Positions 16,556 through 24,863 of a stretch of 57,308 bases of DNA are shown piece by piece (the first letter of the stretch is position 1; the number at the start of each line of letters is the position of its first letter). The notes below the pieces were generated by a model. It searched no databases, had not been told where the DNA came from, and saw only the letters and a list, made by a program, of their open reading frames with translations. Made by a program: the position numbers and the translations under genes. This stretch comes from Acidobacteriota bacterium (lineage in GTDB: Bacteria > Acidobacteriota > Terriglobia > Versatilivoradales > Versatilivoraceae): contig JAJECY010000308.1 in the NCBI GenBank assembly GCA_022821775.1, positions 1-57,308 of the forward strand, written 5' to 3'.

Positions 16556-16667
16556 CCACTCCTCCAAGGGTTCCGAGGGGTGACTGACGGAGTCAGGTTG
16601 AATTTTGATTGCTAGGCAAAATGTTGGGCGGCGAGCACGAAGGTGCGCCGACTACGGAAGTATCCAG

Positions 16668-16695
16668 ATTTTAGTCTAAAAACGGGGATTGTCAA
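16668..16695 (-). promoter_or_regulatory. Sigma70-type promoter of the respiratory operon
   Basis: On the minus strand TTGACA (16690-16695) is followed after 16 bp by TAAAAT (16668-16673). The -35 is a full match and the -10 matches 5 of 6. Transcription would start near 16660, giving a leader of about 105 nt before the Rieske gene. Confidence 0.7.
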
Positions 16696-16705
16696 TAGTC
16701 CGGTG

Positions 16706-16720
16706 ACAGGGATTCCCTGT
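16706..16720. promoter_or_regulatory. Candidate operator palindrome upstream of the respiratory promoter
   Basis: ACAGGGA-T-TCCCTGT is a perfect 7-bp inverted repeat around one base. Its edge is 10 bp upstream of the -35 box, a position suited to an activator. The regulator is not identifiable from the sequence. Confidence 0.4.
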
Positions 16721-16792
16721 GGAACCTCCTTCGGAGATGGTAATCTTATTCCCGAGACAGGACACTTGAGCCGGCGATCCGTCAATTTTTCC

Positions 16793-16823
16793 TTGCCCCG
16801 TCCTTTTCCATTCAAAGTATAAT
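16793..16823 (+). promoter_or_regulatory. Sigma70-type promoter for the zinc-ribbon gene
   Basis: TTGCCC (16793-16798) and a full-match TATAAT (16818-16823) are separated by 19 bp, slightly longer than ideal. The predicted leader is about 100 nt. Confidence 0.5.
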
Positions 16824-16932
16824 GGCCCGCACGCGTGACCAGTCAGCAATGATTCCCCATCCCAGGTGCTGCTGAGCAAGTGAGCCGACACCCGGGCACC
16901 CGTCCGGGCCTGCCTGCAACCGCGAGAACCTG

Positions 16933-17358
16933 ATGTCGAGAAAATACCGCCAGCCCGGTTATCAGGACAACGAACGGGAATCGCGGCCCCGGGTCCGAAA
17001 ACCTTCCAGGCCCCGAGGCGCCCCCGAGTTTCGCGCCAAGCCGATGCCGGGATTTCAGGAGGCGGTCCGCTGCACCATGTGCGGGGTGACCACGCCACGC
17101 GAAATCGGGCTGGAAACAAAATGTCCCAAGTGCGGGGCCGACCTCCACACCTGCCGGCAGTGTGTGTTCTTCGATACCTCGGCCCGTCTGGAATGCACCC
17201 AGAAGATCCCCGAACGCATTCCCCGAAAAGGGGTTCGCAACCAATGCGGCCTGTTCGTGGCCAAGAAGACCATTGAACGACAAACCACCTCCTACACCCC
17301 GGCCGCGCGCCGCCCCAAGACGGCCCGTGAAGCCTTCGACGCCCTCTTCAAGAATTAA
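16933..17358 (+). CDS. Small zinc-ribbon protein of unknown function
   Basis: A 141-residue soluble protein. The N-terminal 45 residues are rich in Arg, Pro and Glu and probably disordered. CxxC pairs at C47/C50, C64/C67 and C74/C77, plus C88 and C105, suggest one or two zinc sites; the segment CPKCGADLHTCRQC is typical of zinc ribbons. The C-terminal tail is basic and ends in an Ala/Phe-rich helix. No signal peptide. It is transcribed away from the respiratory operon from its own promoter, and convergent to tRNA-Leu and secG. I do not recognise a characterised family. Confidence 0.75.
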   Translation: MSRKYRQPGYQDNERESRPRVRKPSRPRGAPEFRAKPMPGFQEAVRCTMCGVTTPREIGLETKCPKCGADLHTCRQCVFFDTSARLECTQKIPERIPRKGVRNQCGLFVAKKTIERQTTSYTPAARRPKTAREAFDALFKN

Positions 17359-17536
17359 CTCCTAACGCAGCGGCAGCCGGGAGGCCTGCGCCCCATGGGC
17401 TGGAAGCCGAGCTGTCGCTGGTGGCATCAATGACCCGCGCGGCCACACCGCATTCCGAGCGACGGTCCGAAGGGCGTGAGCTGCAGCGCTGGTTTCTGCG
17501 GGGATTATCTGAACGTGAGAAGGAAGGGTGAGGTGT

Positions 17537-17621
17537 TGGTGCGGAAGGCGGGACTTGAACCCGCATGGCTTGCGCCGCCACCCCCTCAAGATGGTGTGTC
17601 TGCCAATTCCACCACTTCCGC
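17537..17621 (-). tRNA. tRNA-Leu (anticodon GAG)
   Basis: An 85-nt tRNA with CCA encoded. The acceptor stem starts GCGGAAG and pairs with CTTCCGC, followed by A73 and CCA. The D-arm has GGAATTGGCAGAC, the anticodon loop is TTGAGGG with GAG, a long variable arm is present as expected for class II tRNA-Leu, and the T-arm has GGTTCAAGTCC. The 178 bp between it and the zinc-ribbon gene hold nothing recognisable. Confidence 0.95.
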
Positions 17622-17653
17622 ACGCTAAACTGCACTCCCCGGGGTGGCGTGTT

Positions 17654-18037
17654 CTATTCCGCCCGCGGGGAGCCGGATTCATCCTCCTGGACCGGTGCTT
17701 CCGGGCTCTCGGACGATTGAGGGGCAGGAGTGGCCGCGGGGCTCTCGGGGGGAGCCGCTTCCTGGGGTGCAGTCGCGGCGGCGTCCTGCATGATGGAGCG
17801 ACCTTCGTCCTGAGACGTCAGCAGCGATAGGGTAAAGGAGGTGGCCATGAAGATGATGGCCGCACCGGTGGTCAGCTTCGAAAGAAACGTAGCCGTCCCC
17901 CTGGCTCCGAAGGCTGTCTGGGAACCGCCTCCACCGAAGGCGCCTGCCAGATCCGCCCCCTTCCCCGACTGCAGCAGCACAATCAGGATCAACATCAGGC
18001 AGACAATTACATGGATGATTTGCAGTAGCAGTGCCAT
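17654..18037 (-). CDS. secG: Protein translocase subunit SecG
   Basis: A 127-residue inner-membrane protein and accessory subunit of the SecYEG channel. Two hydrophobic helices (about residues 2-22 and 52-74) flank the conserved GKGADLAGAFGGGGSQTAFGARGTATFLSK loop that identifies SecG. The C-terminal tail (about 80-127) is Pro/Ala/Glu-rich, longer than in E. coli and likely disordered. Its ATG overlaps the tpiA stop by one base (TAATG), so translation is coupled. tpiA-secG adjacency is common in bacteria. Confidence 0.95.
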   Translation of the reverse strand: MALLLQIIHVIVCLMLILIVLLQSGKGADLAGAFGGGGSQTAFGARGTATFLSKLTTGAAIIFMATSFTLSLLTSQDEGRSIMQDAAATAPQEAAPPESPAATPAPQSSESPEAPVQEDESGSPRAE

Positions 18038-18810
18038 TAGGCCTGGAAGTTGACTATTGCGGCAAAGGACTCGGCCTTCAGACTTGCCCCGCCCACCAGG
18101 GCGCCGTCGATGTCGGCCCGGGCCATCAACCCGTCCACATTTTCAGGCTTGACGCTGCCGCCGTAAAGGATGGGCAATTGCTCTGCCGCCTGCCTGCCGA
18201 AAACCTCCGCGGCCAAGCCCCGGATGAAACCGTGGACATCCTGGGCCATCTCCGGAGTTGCCGCCCGCCCGGTGCCGATCGCCCACACCGGTTCGTACGC
18301 GATCATCGTACGGGAAAGGGCATCCCCTGTCAACCCGGCCAGCGACTGGCGAAACTGGGCGCCGACGACCTCTTCGGTCCGTCCGGACTCGCGCTCCGAG
18401 AGATGTTCTCCCAGGCAGACGATGGGGGTGAGACCCGCTTTGAGAGCCGCCGCGGCCTTGCGGCTGACGGCCCGGCTGGTCTCGCCGAACAGGCTCCGGC
18501 GCTCGGAGTGTCCCAGGATGGCGTAGCGGCAGCCGGCCTCGGCCACCATGCCCGGGGAAACTTCTCCGGTAAAGGGGCCCTGGCTCTCCCAGTGGAGATC
18601 CTGAGCCGCCACCGCGATGGGGCTGCCCTGAGCCGCCCGGGCCGCGGCCCAAAGGGCGGTGAAGGGAGGCGCCACCACGATGTCGCAATGGCTCGAGGCT
18701 TCCACCAGAGGCTTCAGTTGCCGGATCAGCTCCACGCTTTCCCGGACGGTCCGGTGCATCTTCCAATTCCCGGCGATGACCGGGCGTCTGGGATGGGTTG
18801 GGGATTCCAT
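18037..18810 (-). CDS. tpiA: Triosephosphate isomerase
   Basis: A 257-residue TIM-barrel enzyme interconverting dihydroxyacetone phosphate and glyceraldehyde 3-phosphate in glycolysis and gluconeogenesis. It has GNWKMH (catalytic Lys), ILGHSERR (catalytic His), YEPVWAIGTG (catalytic Glu and the flexible loop) and YGGSVKPEN (phosphate binding). ATG 18810 has GGAGG about 10 nt upstream and gives normal length; the frame is open further upstream but enters pgk sequence. It lies 29 bp after pgk. Confidence 0.97.
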   Translation of the reverse strand: MESPTHPRRPVIAGNWKMHRTVRESVELIRQLKPLVEASSHCDIVVAPPFTALWAAARAAQGSPIAVAAQDLHWESQGPFTGEVSPGMVAEAGCRYAILGHSERRSLFGETSRAVSRKAAAALKAGLTPIVCLGEHLSERESGRTEEVVGAQFRQSLAGLTGDALSRTMIAYEPVWAIGTGRAATPEMAQDVHGFIRGLAAEVFGRQAAEQLPILYGGSVKPENVDGLMARADIDGALVGGASLKAESFAAIVNFQA

Positions 18811-18839
18811 GGGGCTGCTCCTCCGAAGCCGGCGGCGGC

Positions 18840-20030
18840 TCAAGGTCTGTCGCTCAACGACGCCACACCCGGCAGTTTCCGGCCACTCAGAAATTCCAGC
18901 GACGCCCCGCCACCTGTCGAGACGTGCGTGATGCGGTCGGCCACACCCGCCCGGCGGACGGCGGCAATCGAATCGCCCCCGCCCACGATAGTGGTCGCCG
19001 GGCTGGCCGCCGCCGCCTGGGCCAGGGACAAGGTGCCCCCGGCGAATCGGTCGATCTCGAATACGCCCACCGGCCCGTTCCAGAGAATGGTGCCGGCCGT
19101 GGAGAGTGTCTTCCAAAAACGCGAGCGGGTTTCAGGACCGATATCGACCCCCATCCACTCCGGCCCGGTCTCGCCAACGGAAACCACCCGGCTGGGGGAG
19201 TCGGGCCCCAGCTCGGTGGTCACGACGTGATCGACGGGCAGGATCAGGGGAATCCCGGCCTGCTCCGCTTTCCGCAGCAGACCCCTTGCCAGCGGGATCT
19301 TGTCCTCTTCCACCAGGGACCTCCCCACCTCCGCCCCGCGGGCCCGCAGGAACGTGTAGGCCATGCCCCCACCCACCAACATCCCGTCGACCCGCTGCAT
19401 CAGGTTCTCGATGACCTCGATCTTGTCGGACACCTTGGCTCCGCCCAGAACGGCCACAAAGGGCCGGTCGGGTCGTTCCAGCGCCTTGCCGAGATAGGAC
19501 AGTTCCCGTTCCATCAGAAGTCCGGCCGCTCCCCGGCCGACAAACCGCACCATGCCGGCCGTGGAGGCATGCGCTCGATGGGCCGACCCGAAGGCGTCGT
19601 TGACATAGCAGTCGCAAAGGCGCGCCAACTGCCGGCAGAAGGATTCGCGGTTGGCCTCCTCCTCCGGGTGGAAGCGCAGGTTCTCCAACAGCAGAACCTG
19701 GCCCGGGCACAGTCCCGCGCTTTGCTTCTCCACTGCTTCCCCCACGCAATCCCCGGCCATATTCACCGGCCTCCCAATGGCCGCTTCCAGCGCGGCCGCC
19801 ACGGGCTTCAGGCTCAGGCCCGCATTGAACCGCCCCCGAGGCCGTCCCAGATGAGAGGCCAGCACCACGCCGGCTCCGCGGGACAGCGCGTATCGAATGG
19901 TGGGCAGGCTGGCCTGAATCCGGGCGGCGTCGGCCACCCGTCCCGCATCATCCAGGGGGACGTTGAAGTCGGCCCGAATGAAGAGCCGCCGGCCACCGAG
20001 GTCCAGATCTCGAATGGAGAGCTTGTCCAT
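18840..20030 (-). CDS. pgk: Phosphoglycerate kinase
   Basis: A 396-residue glycolytic enzyme that makes ATP from 1,3-bisphosphoglycerate. The N-domain has [12 protein letters not shown] and ASHLGRPRG for substrate binding. The C-domain has [24 protein letters not shown] and the terminal GGGDSIAAV and [15 protein letters not shown] nucleotide-site segments. The length is normal. It is the first gene of pgk-tpiA-secG. No gapA is next to it. Confidence 0.97.
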   Translation of the reverse strand: MDKLSIRDLDLGGRRLFIRADFNVPLDDAGRVADAARIQASLPTIRYALSRGAGVVLASHLGRPRGRFNAGLSLKPVAAALEAAIGRPVNMAGDCVGEAVEKQSAGLCPGQVLLLENLRFHPEEEANRESFCRQLARLCDCYVNDAFGSAHRAHASTAGMVRFVGRGAAGLLMERELSYLGKALERPDRPFVAVLGGAKVSDKIEVIENLMQRVDGMLVGGGMAYTFLRARGAEVGRSLVEEDKIPLARGLLRKAEQAGIPLILPVDHVVTTELGPDSPSRVVSVGETGPEWMGVDIGPETRSRFWKTLSTAGTILWNGPVGVFEIDRFAGGTLSLAQAAAASPATTIVGGGDSIAAVRRAGVADRITHVSTGGGASLEFLSGRKLPGVASLSDRP

Positions 20031-20178
20031 GGTGAGGGATTATCCACGAAGAGACCGGAAGAACACCAGCGCGACAACAGAGGTACCCTCCAAGAGACGC
20101 GAAGAAATTGTGAGATCCGGCGCGATCCTGCGGTGCAGGTGCCCGTGCTACCGGTAGTCACTGACGGGACGCCACGTT

Positions 20179-20335
20179 GGCCCCCCACCGGCTCGACGGC
20201 GGGCATGCGCCCTTGTCTCGCCGACTCCCCCTCAAGGGGGGAGTGCTTCTTATGCAGGCCTCAAGAATTACTCCCCCCTTGAGGGGGAGTCGCAGAAGTC
20301 GAGCCGAATGGCGAAGGCTGATGCGGTGGGGGGCC
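20179..20335. mobile_element. 157-bp palindromic MITE-like element
   Basis: The ends are perfect 12-bp inverted repeats (GGCCCCCCACCG at 20179-20190, its complement at 20324-20335). Inside, a 22-bp segment at 20223-20244 is exactly complementary to 20270-20291, and each copy is itself nearly palindromic (ACTCCCCC and GGGGGAGT around a 4-nt loop). There is no ORF. It lies between pgk and waaA, which are divergently transcribed. Confidence 0.75.
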
Positions 20336-20630
20336 GACGCGGCGCCTCCGAACGGCAGCGCCGTGAACAGCGGACGCAGCTCTTAATCCGCCGCCTACGC
20401 GGACAGGTTCGCGCAGAACTCACATGACCCCGGGCTTCCGCCAGGGGCTGCAGCCGGTCGTTCTTGACCTTGGCGACCGCGAGACATCACAATCGGACCG
20501 ACAGGCTGCCAACAATGAACCCTCTTTCATTATGTCGCCGGCGACCCGGTGAGAAACGAGGGTGTCCGGTCGACGGCTCTTCCCCAAAACACGACAGTGC
20601 CGGGGGACAGGGTTCCGGAATGATGACCCT
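20336..20630. other. Intergenic stretch without a recognisable gene
   Basis: The short ORFs here lack ribosome sites and protein-like composition. Together with 20031-20178 it forms the gap between the divergent pgk and waaA operons, presumably holding their promoters; I see no convincing -35/-10 pair. Confidence 0.5.
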
Positions 20631-20704
20631 CCGGGCGCCAGCCCGGGAGTTCGAGTGGAGCCGCGAAGCGGCGGCAGCACTTAGCCGTGGGCGTAAGCCC
20701 ATGG
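20631..20704 (+). promoter_or_regulatory. Three-hairpin leader upstream of waaA
   Basis: Three successive stem-loops: CCGGGC/GCCCGG (20631-20646, loop GCCA), GCCGC/GCGGC (20660-20672, loop GAA) and CCGTGGGC/GCCCATGG (20685-20704, loop GTAA, a GNRA tetraloop, with one G-U pair). The last ends 22 nt before the TTG start of waaA. A leader RNA structure is likely; its function is unknown. Confidence 0.45.
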
Positions 20705-20726
20705 AACACGGAAGAATGGGCAGGCT

Positions 20727-22031
20727 TTGATTCGGCGACTCTACAGCCTGGGCTTCACGCTGGCGTTCCTTCTGGCGCTTCCCTATTTTTTGTTTCAAGC
20801 CCTCCGCCATCGCAAGTACCTCTCCAGCTTGACCGAGCGCTTGGGATTCCTCCCCAAGGAAATCGGCGGGGGGCCGGCGGACGGCATCTGGGTCCACGCG
20901 GTGTCGGTTGGCGAGGTGCTGTCGGTGCAGCCGCTGATCAAGCAGATTGGCCGCCGATGGCCCGGGCGGCCTCTTTTTCTTTCGACCACCTCACGGACCG
21001 GTCAGGAACTGGCCCGCAGGAACCGGCAGGGACTGGCGGGGGTCTTCTACTTCCCCCTGGACTGGAAGTTCGCCGTGCGGCGAAGTCTCGACCAGGTGCG
21101 GCCCGGCCTGGTGCTGATTCTGGAAACCGAGATCTGGCCGAATTTCCTGCATGAGTGCCGGCAGCGGGGAATCCCGGTCTGTCTGGCCAACGGACGCATC
21201 TCCGACCGGTCCTTCAGAAAATATCGCCGCTTCCGCCGCTGGTTGTCCCGGGCTGTGAGCCTGTTCGACTGCTGCTGCATGCAGGACACGGTGGACCGGG
21301 AACGCATTGTCTTCCTGGGAGCACCCCCTGACAAGGTAGAGGTGTGCGGCAACCTGAAATACGAAATCGAGCCGCCCGGGCAGCTCGAAGCAAAACTGAC
21401 CCGGTTTCGCGCTCTGATGCAGCTCTCCTCCACACCCTTCCTGGTGGTGGCCGGCAGCACCAGGAGCAACGAGGAGACTCCCGTTCTGCACGCCTTCCGG
21501 TCACTGCAGCGGGAGTGCCCCCAGGCCCGACTGCTGCTGGCTCCCCGGCACCCGGACCGCTGTGCCGAAGTGGAGCAGTTGTTGGCCTCCCAATCTTTCC
21601 GCTTTGTCAAGCGATCCAAACTGTCCGACATGGTAATACCCGCGGACGGGAACCCGCCCGCGGAAGTCATCCTGCTGGATACGCTGGGAGAACTGCCGGT
21701 GCTTTACGCCCTGGCCGACCTGGTCTTCGTGGGAGGGAGCCTGGTCCCCTGGGGCGGACACAACCTGTTGGAGCCCGCCCTGTTCAGGAAGCCGGTGCTG
21801 TTCGGCCCCCACATGAACAATTTTCGTGAGATGGCCCGGCACTTTATACAAGCCGAGGCCGGCATAATGGTTCAGAATGAAGTCGAGCTGGGTGAACGCT
21901 TCATCCAGCTCTTTCGGGACGGCGCCTCGCGCCGGCGGCTGGGCGTCAACGGCTTCCGAATTATTCGGGCCAATCAAGGGGCCGGAGCCAGAATCCTGGA
22001 TCGGATCGCCGGTGTTCTGTCTCAGAAATGA
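20727..22031 (+). CDS. waaA: 3-deoxy-D-manno-octulosonic acid transferase
   Basis: A 434-residue, membrane-associated GT-B glycosyltransferase that adds Kdo from CMP-Kdo to the lipid A precursor. It has an N-terminal membrane anchor (about residues 8-25) and GIWVHAVSVGEV, TSRTGQELA, ILETEIWPNFLHEC, ANGRISDRS and the C-terminal FVGGSLVPWGGHNLLEPA, all typical of KdtA/WaaA. The start is TTG with a weak ribosome site; no better in-frame start exists. It is the first gene of the LPS core cluster, and its last 4 bp overlap lpxK. Confidence 0.95.
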   Translation: MIRRLYSLGFTLAFLLALPYFLFQALRHRKYLSSLTERLGFLPKEIGGGPADGIWVHAVSVGEVLSVQPLIKQIGRRWPGRPLFLSTTSRTGQELARRNRQGLAGVFYFPLDWKFAVRRSLDQVRPGLVLILETEIWPNFLHECRQRGIPVCLANGRISDRSFRKYRRFRRWLSRAVSLFDCCCMQDTVDRERIVFLGAPPDKVEVCGNLKYEIEPPGQLEAKLTRFRALMQLSSTPFLVVAGSTRSNEETPVLHAFRSLQRECPQARLLLAPRHPDRCAEVEQLLASQSFRFVKRSKLSDMVIPADGNPPAEVILLDTLGELPVLYALADLVFVGGSLVPWGGHNLLEPALFRKPVLFGPHMNNFREMARHFIQAEAGIMVQNEVELGERFIQLFRDGASRRRLGVNGFRIIRANQGAGARILDRIAGVLSQK

Positions 22032-23071
22032 TGATGCCTTTGCGGCTTGTCTCCGCCGCCTACGAGCAGGTTGTCCGCCTCCGCAACCGAGGCTACGACG
22101 CCGGCTGGCTCAAGGTCCAACGCCTCGAACGGCCGGTGATCAGCATCGGCAACCTGACCCTGGGAGGCACCGGCAAGACCCCCGCCGTCATCGCCCTGGG
22201 CAAGATGCTTCAGGGTGCCGGCTACTCCGTCTCGGTGTTGTTGCGGGGTTACAAGGGACGCCACCGGGGAGGACCGCTGCCGGTTTCCGACGGCCGCCGC
22301 ATCCGGAGCGACTCCGGCCTGGCCGGTGACGAAGCCCTGGTCATCGCCAGAAACCTGCCCGGAGCCCTGGTCACTGTAGGCAAGCACCGGGCTGGGGCCG
22401 GCCGCTGGATAGAGAGTCGGGAAGCGGCCGACCTGCATCTGCTTGACGACGGCTTCCAGCACCGGCGGCTCCACCGCTGCCTGGACCTCGTCCTGGTGGA
22501 CGTGACCAACCCCTTCGGAGGTGGGCGCATGGTCCCCTCTGGTCAACTTCGGGAACCCCCGCAAGCTCTCCGCAGAGCCGACGCCGTCATCCTGACCCGC
22601 ACCCGACCCGGACAGGACTATGACCCGCTGACCCGCGAGCTCCGGCGCCACAATCCGAAAATGCCCTGCTTCCTCTCGACCCAGACCGTCGACCCGGTTG
22701 CCTGCAGGACGGCCCGGGAAGAAGGAGTGGCGGCCCCGCTGTCCGGATGCCGCGCCCTGGCCTTCGCCGGGCTTGCCAACCCACAGCAGTTTTTCGACTC
22801 CTTGAAACAGCAGGGGACGGAACTGGTCCAAGCCCTGCCCTTTGCCGATCACCATCGCTACTCCATTCGGGAGTTGCACGCCATTGGCGAGCGCTGCCGG
22901 GAGCTGCAGGTGGACACGGCCATCACCACCGAAAAGGACGCCGAGAACCTGCCGCACGCTTCCCTGCATCCAGCGGCCCTTCGGGTGCTGATCGCCCGGG
23001 TCTCGTTCGAGTTCGTGGGAGAGGGCCTGCGGGAAATGTTGCTGAAGACGTTAGACGGGGAGTCCGGGTGA
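22028..23071 (+). CDS. lpxK: Tetraacyldisaccharide 4'-kinase
   Basis: A 347-residue inner-membrane enzyme that phosphorylates the 4' position of the lipid A disaccharide. The P-loop GNLTLGGTGKTP is at about residues 39-50. HLLDDGFQHRRLHRDLDLVLVD-like sequence (here with HRCLDL) marks the active site, and the C-terminal domain has ITTEKDAENLP. It overlaps waaA at its start (ATGA) and waaF at its end (GTGA), so the three are translationally coupled. waaA-lpxK adjacency is common. Confidence 0.95.
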   Translation: MMMPLRLVSAAYEQVVRLRNRGYDAGWLKVQRLERPVISIGNLTLGGTGKTPAVIALGKMLQGAGYSVSVLLRGYKGRHRGGPLPVSDGRRIRSDSGLAGDEALVIARNLPGALVTVGKHRAGAGRWIESREAADLHLLDDGFQHRRLHRCLDLVLVDVTNPFGGGRMVPSGQLREPPQALRRADAVILTRTRPGQDYDPLTRELRRHNPKMPCFLSTQTVDPVACRTAREEGVAAPLSGCRALAFAGLANPQQFFDSLKQQGTELVQALPFADHHRYSIRELHAIGERCRELQVDTAITTEKDAENLPHASLHPAALRVLIARVSFEFVGEGLREMLLKTLDGESG

Positions 23072-24150
23072 AAACGCTTCTGGAAGACGGCCGGATCCGA
23101 CGGCTGCTGATTCGGGGAACCAACTGGGTGGGAGACTCGGTGATGGCCATCCCTGCGCTGCGAGAGGTCCGGCGGCTCCTTCCCCGGGCTCACATCACGC
23201 TGTTGGCACTGCCCTGGGTCAGCGATATCTACCAGGGCAGTCCCTGGGTGGACGCTGTCTGGCTCTACGATCGCGAGGGCCGGCATGCGGGGGCGGCGGG
23301 GCGGCTCCGGCTGGTTCGGAAGCTCGCCCGAGGCGGCTTCGATGCCGCCCTGCTCCTGCAGAACGCCTTCGAGGCCGCCCTGTTGACCCGGCTGGCCCAC
23401 ATTCCCCTGAGAGCGGGCTATCGCAGGGATGGAAGGGGCTGGCTTCTGACCCATGCCGTCTCGATCGACCCAAGACTGAAGGCGCGACACCAGACCTACT
23501 ACTACCTCGACCTGGTGGAACGGCTGGCGGGCCGAGCGAGATCCCTGGACACCCCCTCACCGACCCAAGACAGGACCACGCCGGAACTGCCGCTGCCGCC
23601 GGAGGCCCGCGCCCAAGCCCGGCAGCAACTGAAAGAAGAGGGCATTCGATTTCAAAGCAAGCTGGTCGGCGTCCACCCTGGAGCGGCCTTCGGTTCGGCC
23701 AAGCGCTGGATGGGCGACCGTTACGCCCAGGTCCTGGACCGGCTGACCCAGTCCCAGGGCGTGGAAGTCGTCCTGTTCGGGTCCCGGCAGGAGCGGCCCA
23801 TCGCAGAATCCATTTGCGGGCACATGGCAACCCGCCCGCTGGTTCTGTCGGGCAGAACACGCCTCTCGGAGCTGATCGCCATGATCGCCTGCTGCGACCT
23901 CTTCATCACCAACGATTCCGGACCCATGCACCTGGCTGCCGCCCTGGGAACCCCCACCCTGGCGCTGTTCGGCTCCACCGACCAGGTCGCCACCGGGCCC
24001 CTCGGCCCCGCCGCCGCGGTCCTGAACAAAAACGTTGAATGCAGTCCGTGCCTTCTGCGAGAATGTCCTATCGATCACCGCTGCATGACCCGGATCACGG
24101 TTGAGGAAGTCTTCCAGGAGGCAGTGCGGATGCTCCGGGCAGGTGGCTGA
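23068..24150 (+). CDS. waaF: ADP-heptose:LPS heptosyltransferase II
   Basis: A 360-residue GT-B enzyme (GT9 family) transferring L-glycero-D-manno-heptose to the LPS inner core. It has IRGTNWVGDSVMAIPALREVRRL at the N-terminus, HPGAAFGSAKRWM in the middle, and the donor-site signature FITNDSGPMHLAAALGTPTLALFGSTD near residues 275-305. The GTG start at 23068 overlaps the lpxK stop. The C-terminal half ends with a Cys-rich CSPCLLRECPIDHRCM segment typical of this enzyme. Confidence 0.93.
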   Translation: MKTLLEDGRIRRLLIRGTNWVGDSVMAIPALREVRRLLPRAHITLLALPWVSDIYQGSPWVDAVWLYDREGRHAGAAGRLRLVRKLARGGFDAALLLQNAFEAALLTRLAHIPLRAGYRRDGRGWLLTHAVSIDPRLKARHQTYYYLDLVERLAGRARSLDTPSPTQDRTTPELPLPPEARAQARQQLKEEGIRFQSKLVGVHPGAAFGSAKRWMGDRYAQVLDRLTQSQGVEVVLFGSRQERPIAESICGHMATRPLVLSGRTRLSELIAMIACCDLFITNDSGPMHLAAALGTPTLALFGSTDQVATGPLGPAAAVLNKNVECSPCLLRECPIDHRCMTRITVEEVFQEAVRMLRAGG

Positions 24151-24290
24151 GGGACGCCGTTGCTTGGAGGAACGGCGGTTTCCGTCAACCTGGGACATGC
24201 TATCCCGCGGGCTCGCGGAAGCGGCCACCCCGCCAACCATCTCCCCGCGAGCCGAGGCCGCTCTTCACTTCGCTTGCCCCCCTTTCACCC

Positions 24291-24863
24291 ATGGCTGAAA
24301 TCGCGGCCTTCATCGATCGAGACGGCACCATCAGCGAAGAGGTCGGGTACGTGAACCATCTCTCCCGCTTTCAGGTCTACTCCTGGACCGCCGAGGCCAT
24401 TCGCGGGTTCAACCGGGGGGGAGTGAAAGCCATCGTGGTGACCAACCAGGCCGGGGTGGCGCGCGGCTACTTCAGCGAGGAACTGGTCGTTCGGGTCCAC
24501 TCCAAGCTTGGCCGGGAAATGGAGCGCGCCGGAGCCTGGTTCGACGCCGTCTACTACTGTCCCCACCATCCCACGGCCGGCGAGCCCCCCTATCGCCGGG
24601 TGTGCGATTGCCGCAAACCCAAGCCGGGCATGTTGTGGCGCGCGGCCGAGGAATTCGGCGTCGACATCGGCAGATCCTTCGTGATCGGAGATCGCTACAG
24701 CGACATCGAGCTGGCCCATAACGCCGGCGCCCATTCTGTTTTTGTCTTGTCGGGATACGGCCGGGGGGCCTACGAACACCAGAGAAGCCAGTGGAAAGTC
24801 CAGCCCGAGTGGGTGGTGGAGAATCTGCTGGAGGCCAGCCGGGTCGTGCTGGAGACGGTATGA
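24291..24863 (+). CDS. gmhB: D-glycero-D-manno-heptose 1,7-bisphosphate 7-phosphatase
   Basis: A 190-residue HAD-family phosphatase of ADP-heptose synthesis. FIDRDGT gives the nucleophile D9 and the acid D11, VVTNQAGVARG is motif 2, and GDRYSDIELA near residue 125 gives the metal-binding acids. The zinc knuckle of the GmhB group is present (C90, H92, C105, C107). It lies 140 bp after waaF and overlaps rfaE1 by 4 bp. The gap holds only a 7-bp hairpin (24155-24177) without a U-tract. Confidence 0.93.
   Translation: MAEIAAFIDRDGTISEEVGYVNHLSRFQVYSWTAEAIRGFNRGGVKAIVVTNQAGVARGYFSEELVVRVHSKLGREMERAGAWFDAVYYCPHHPTAGEPPYRRVCDCRKPKPGMLWRAAEEFGVDIGRSFVIGDRYSDIELAHNAGAHSVFVLSGYGRGAYEHQRSQWKVQPEWVVENLLEASRVVLETV

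Larger units (their letters stand above)
16568..16932. other. Divergent promoter region between the respiratory operon and the zinc-ribbon gene
   Basis: A 365-bp gap with no protein-like ORF. It holds a minus-strand promoter at 16668-16695, a 15-bp palindrome at 16706-16720 and a plus-strand promoter at 16793-16823. Confidence 0.7.
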
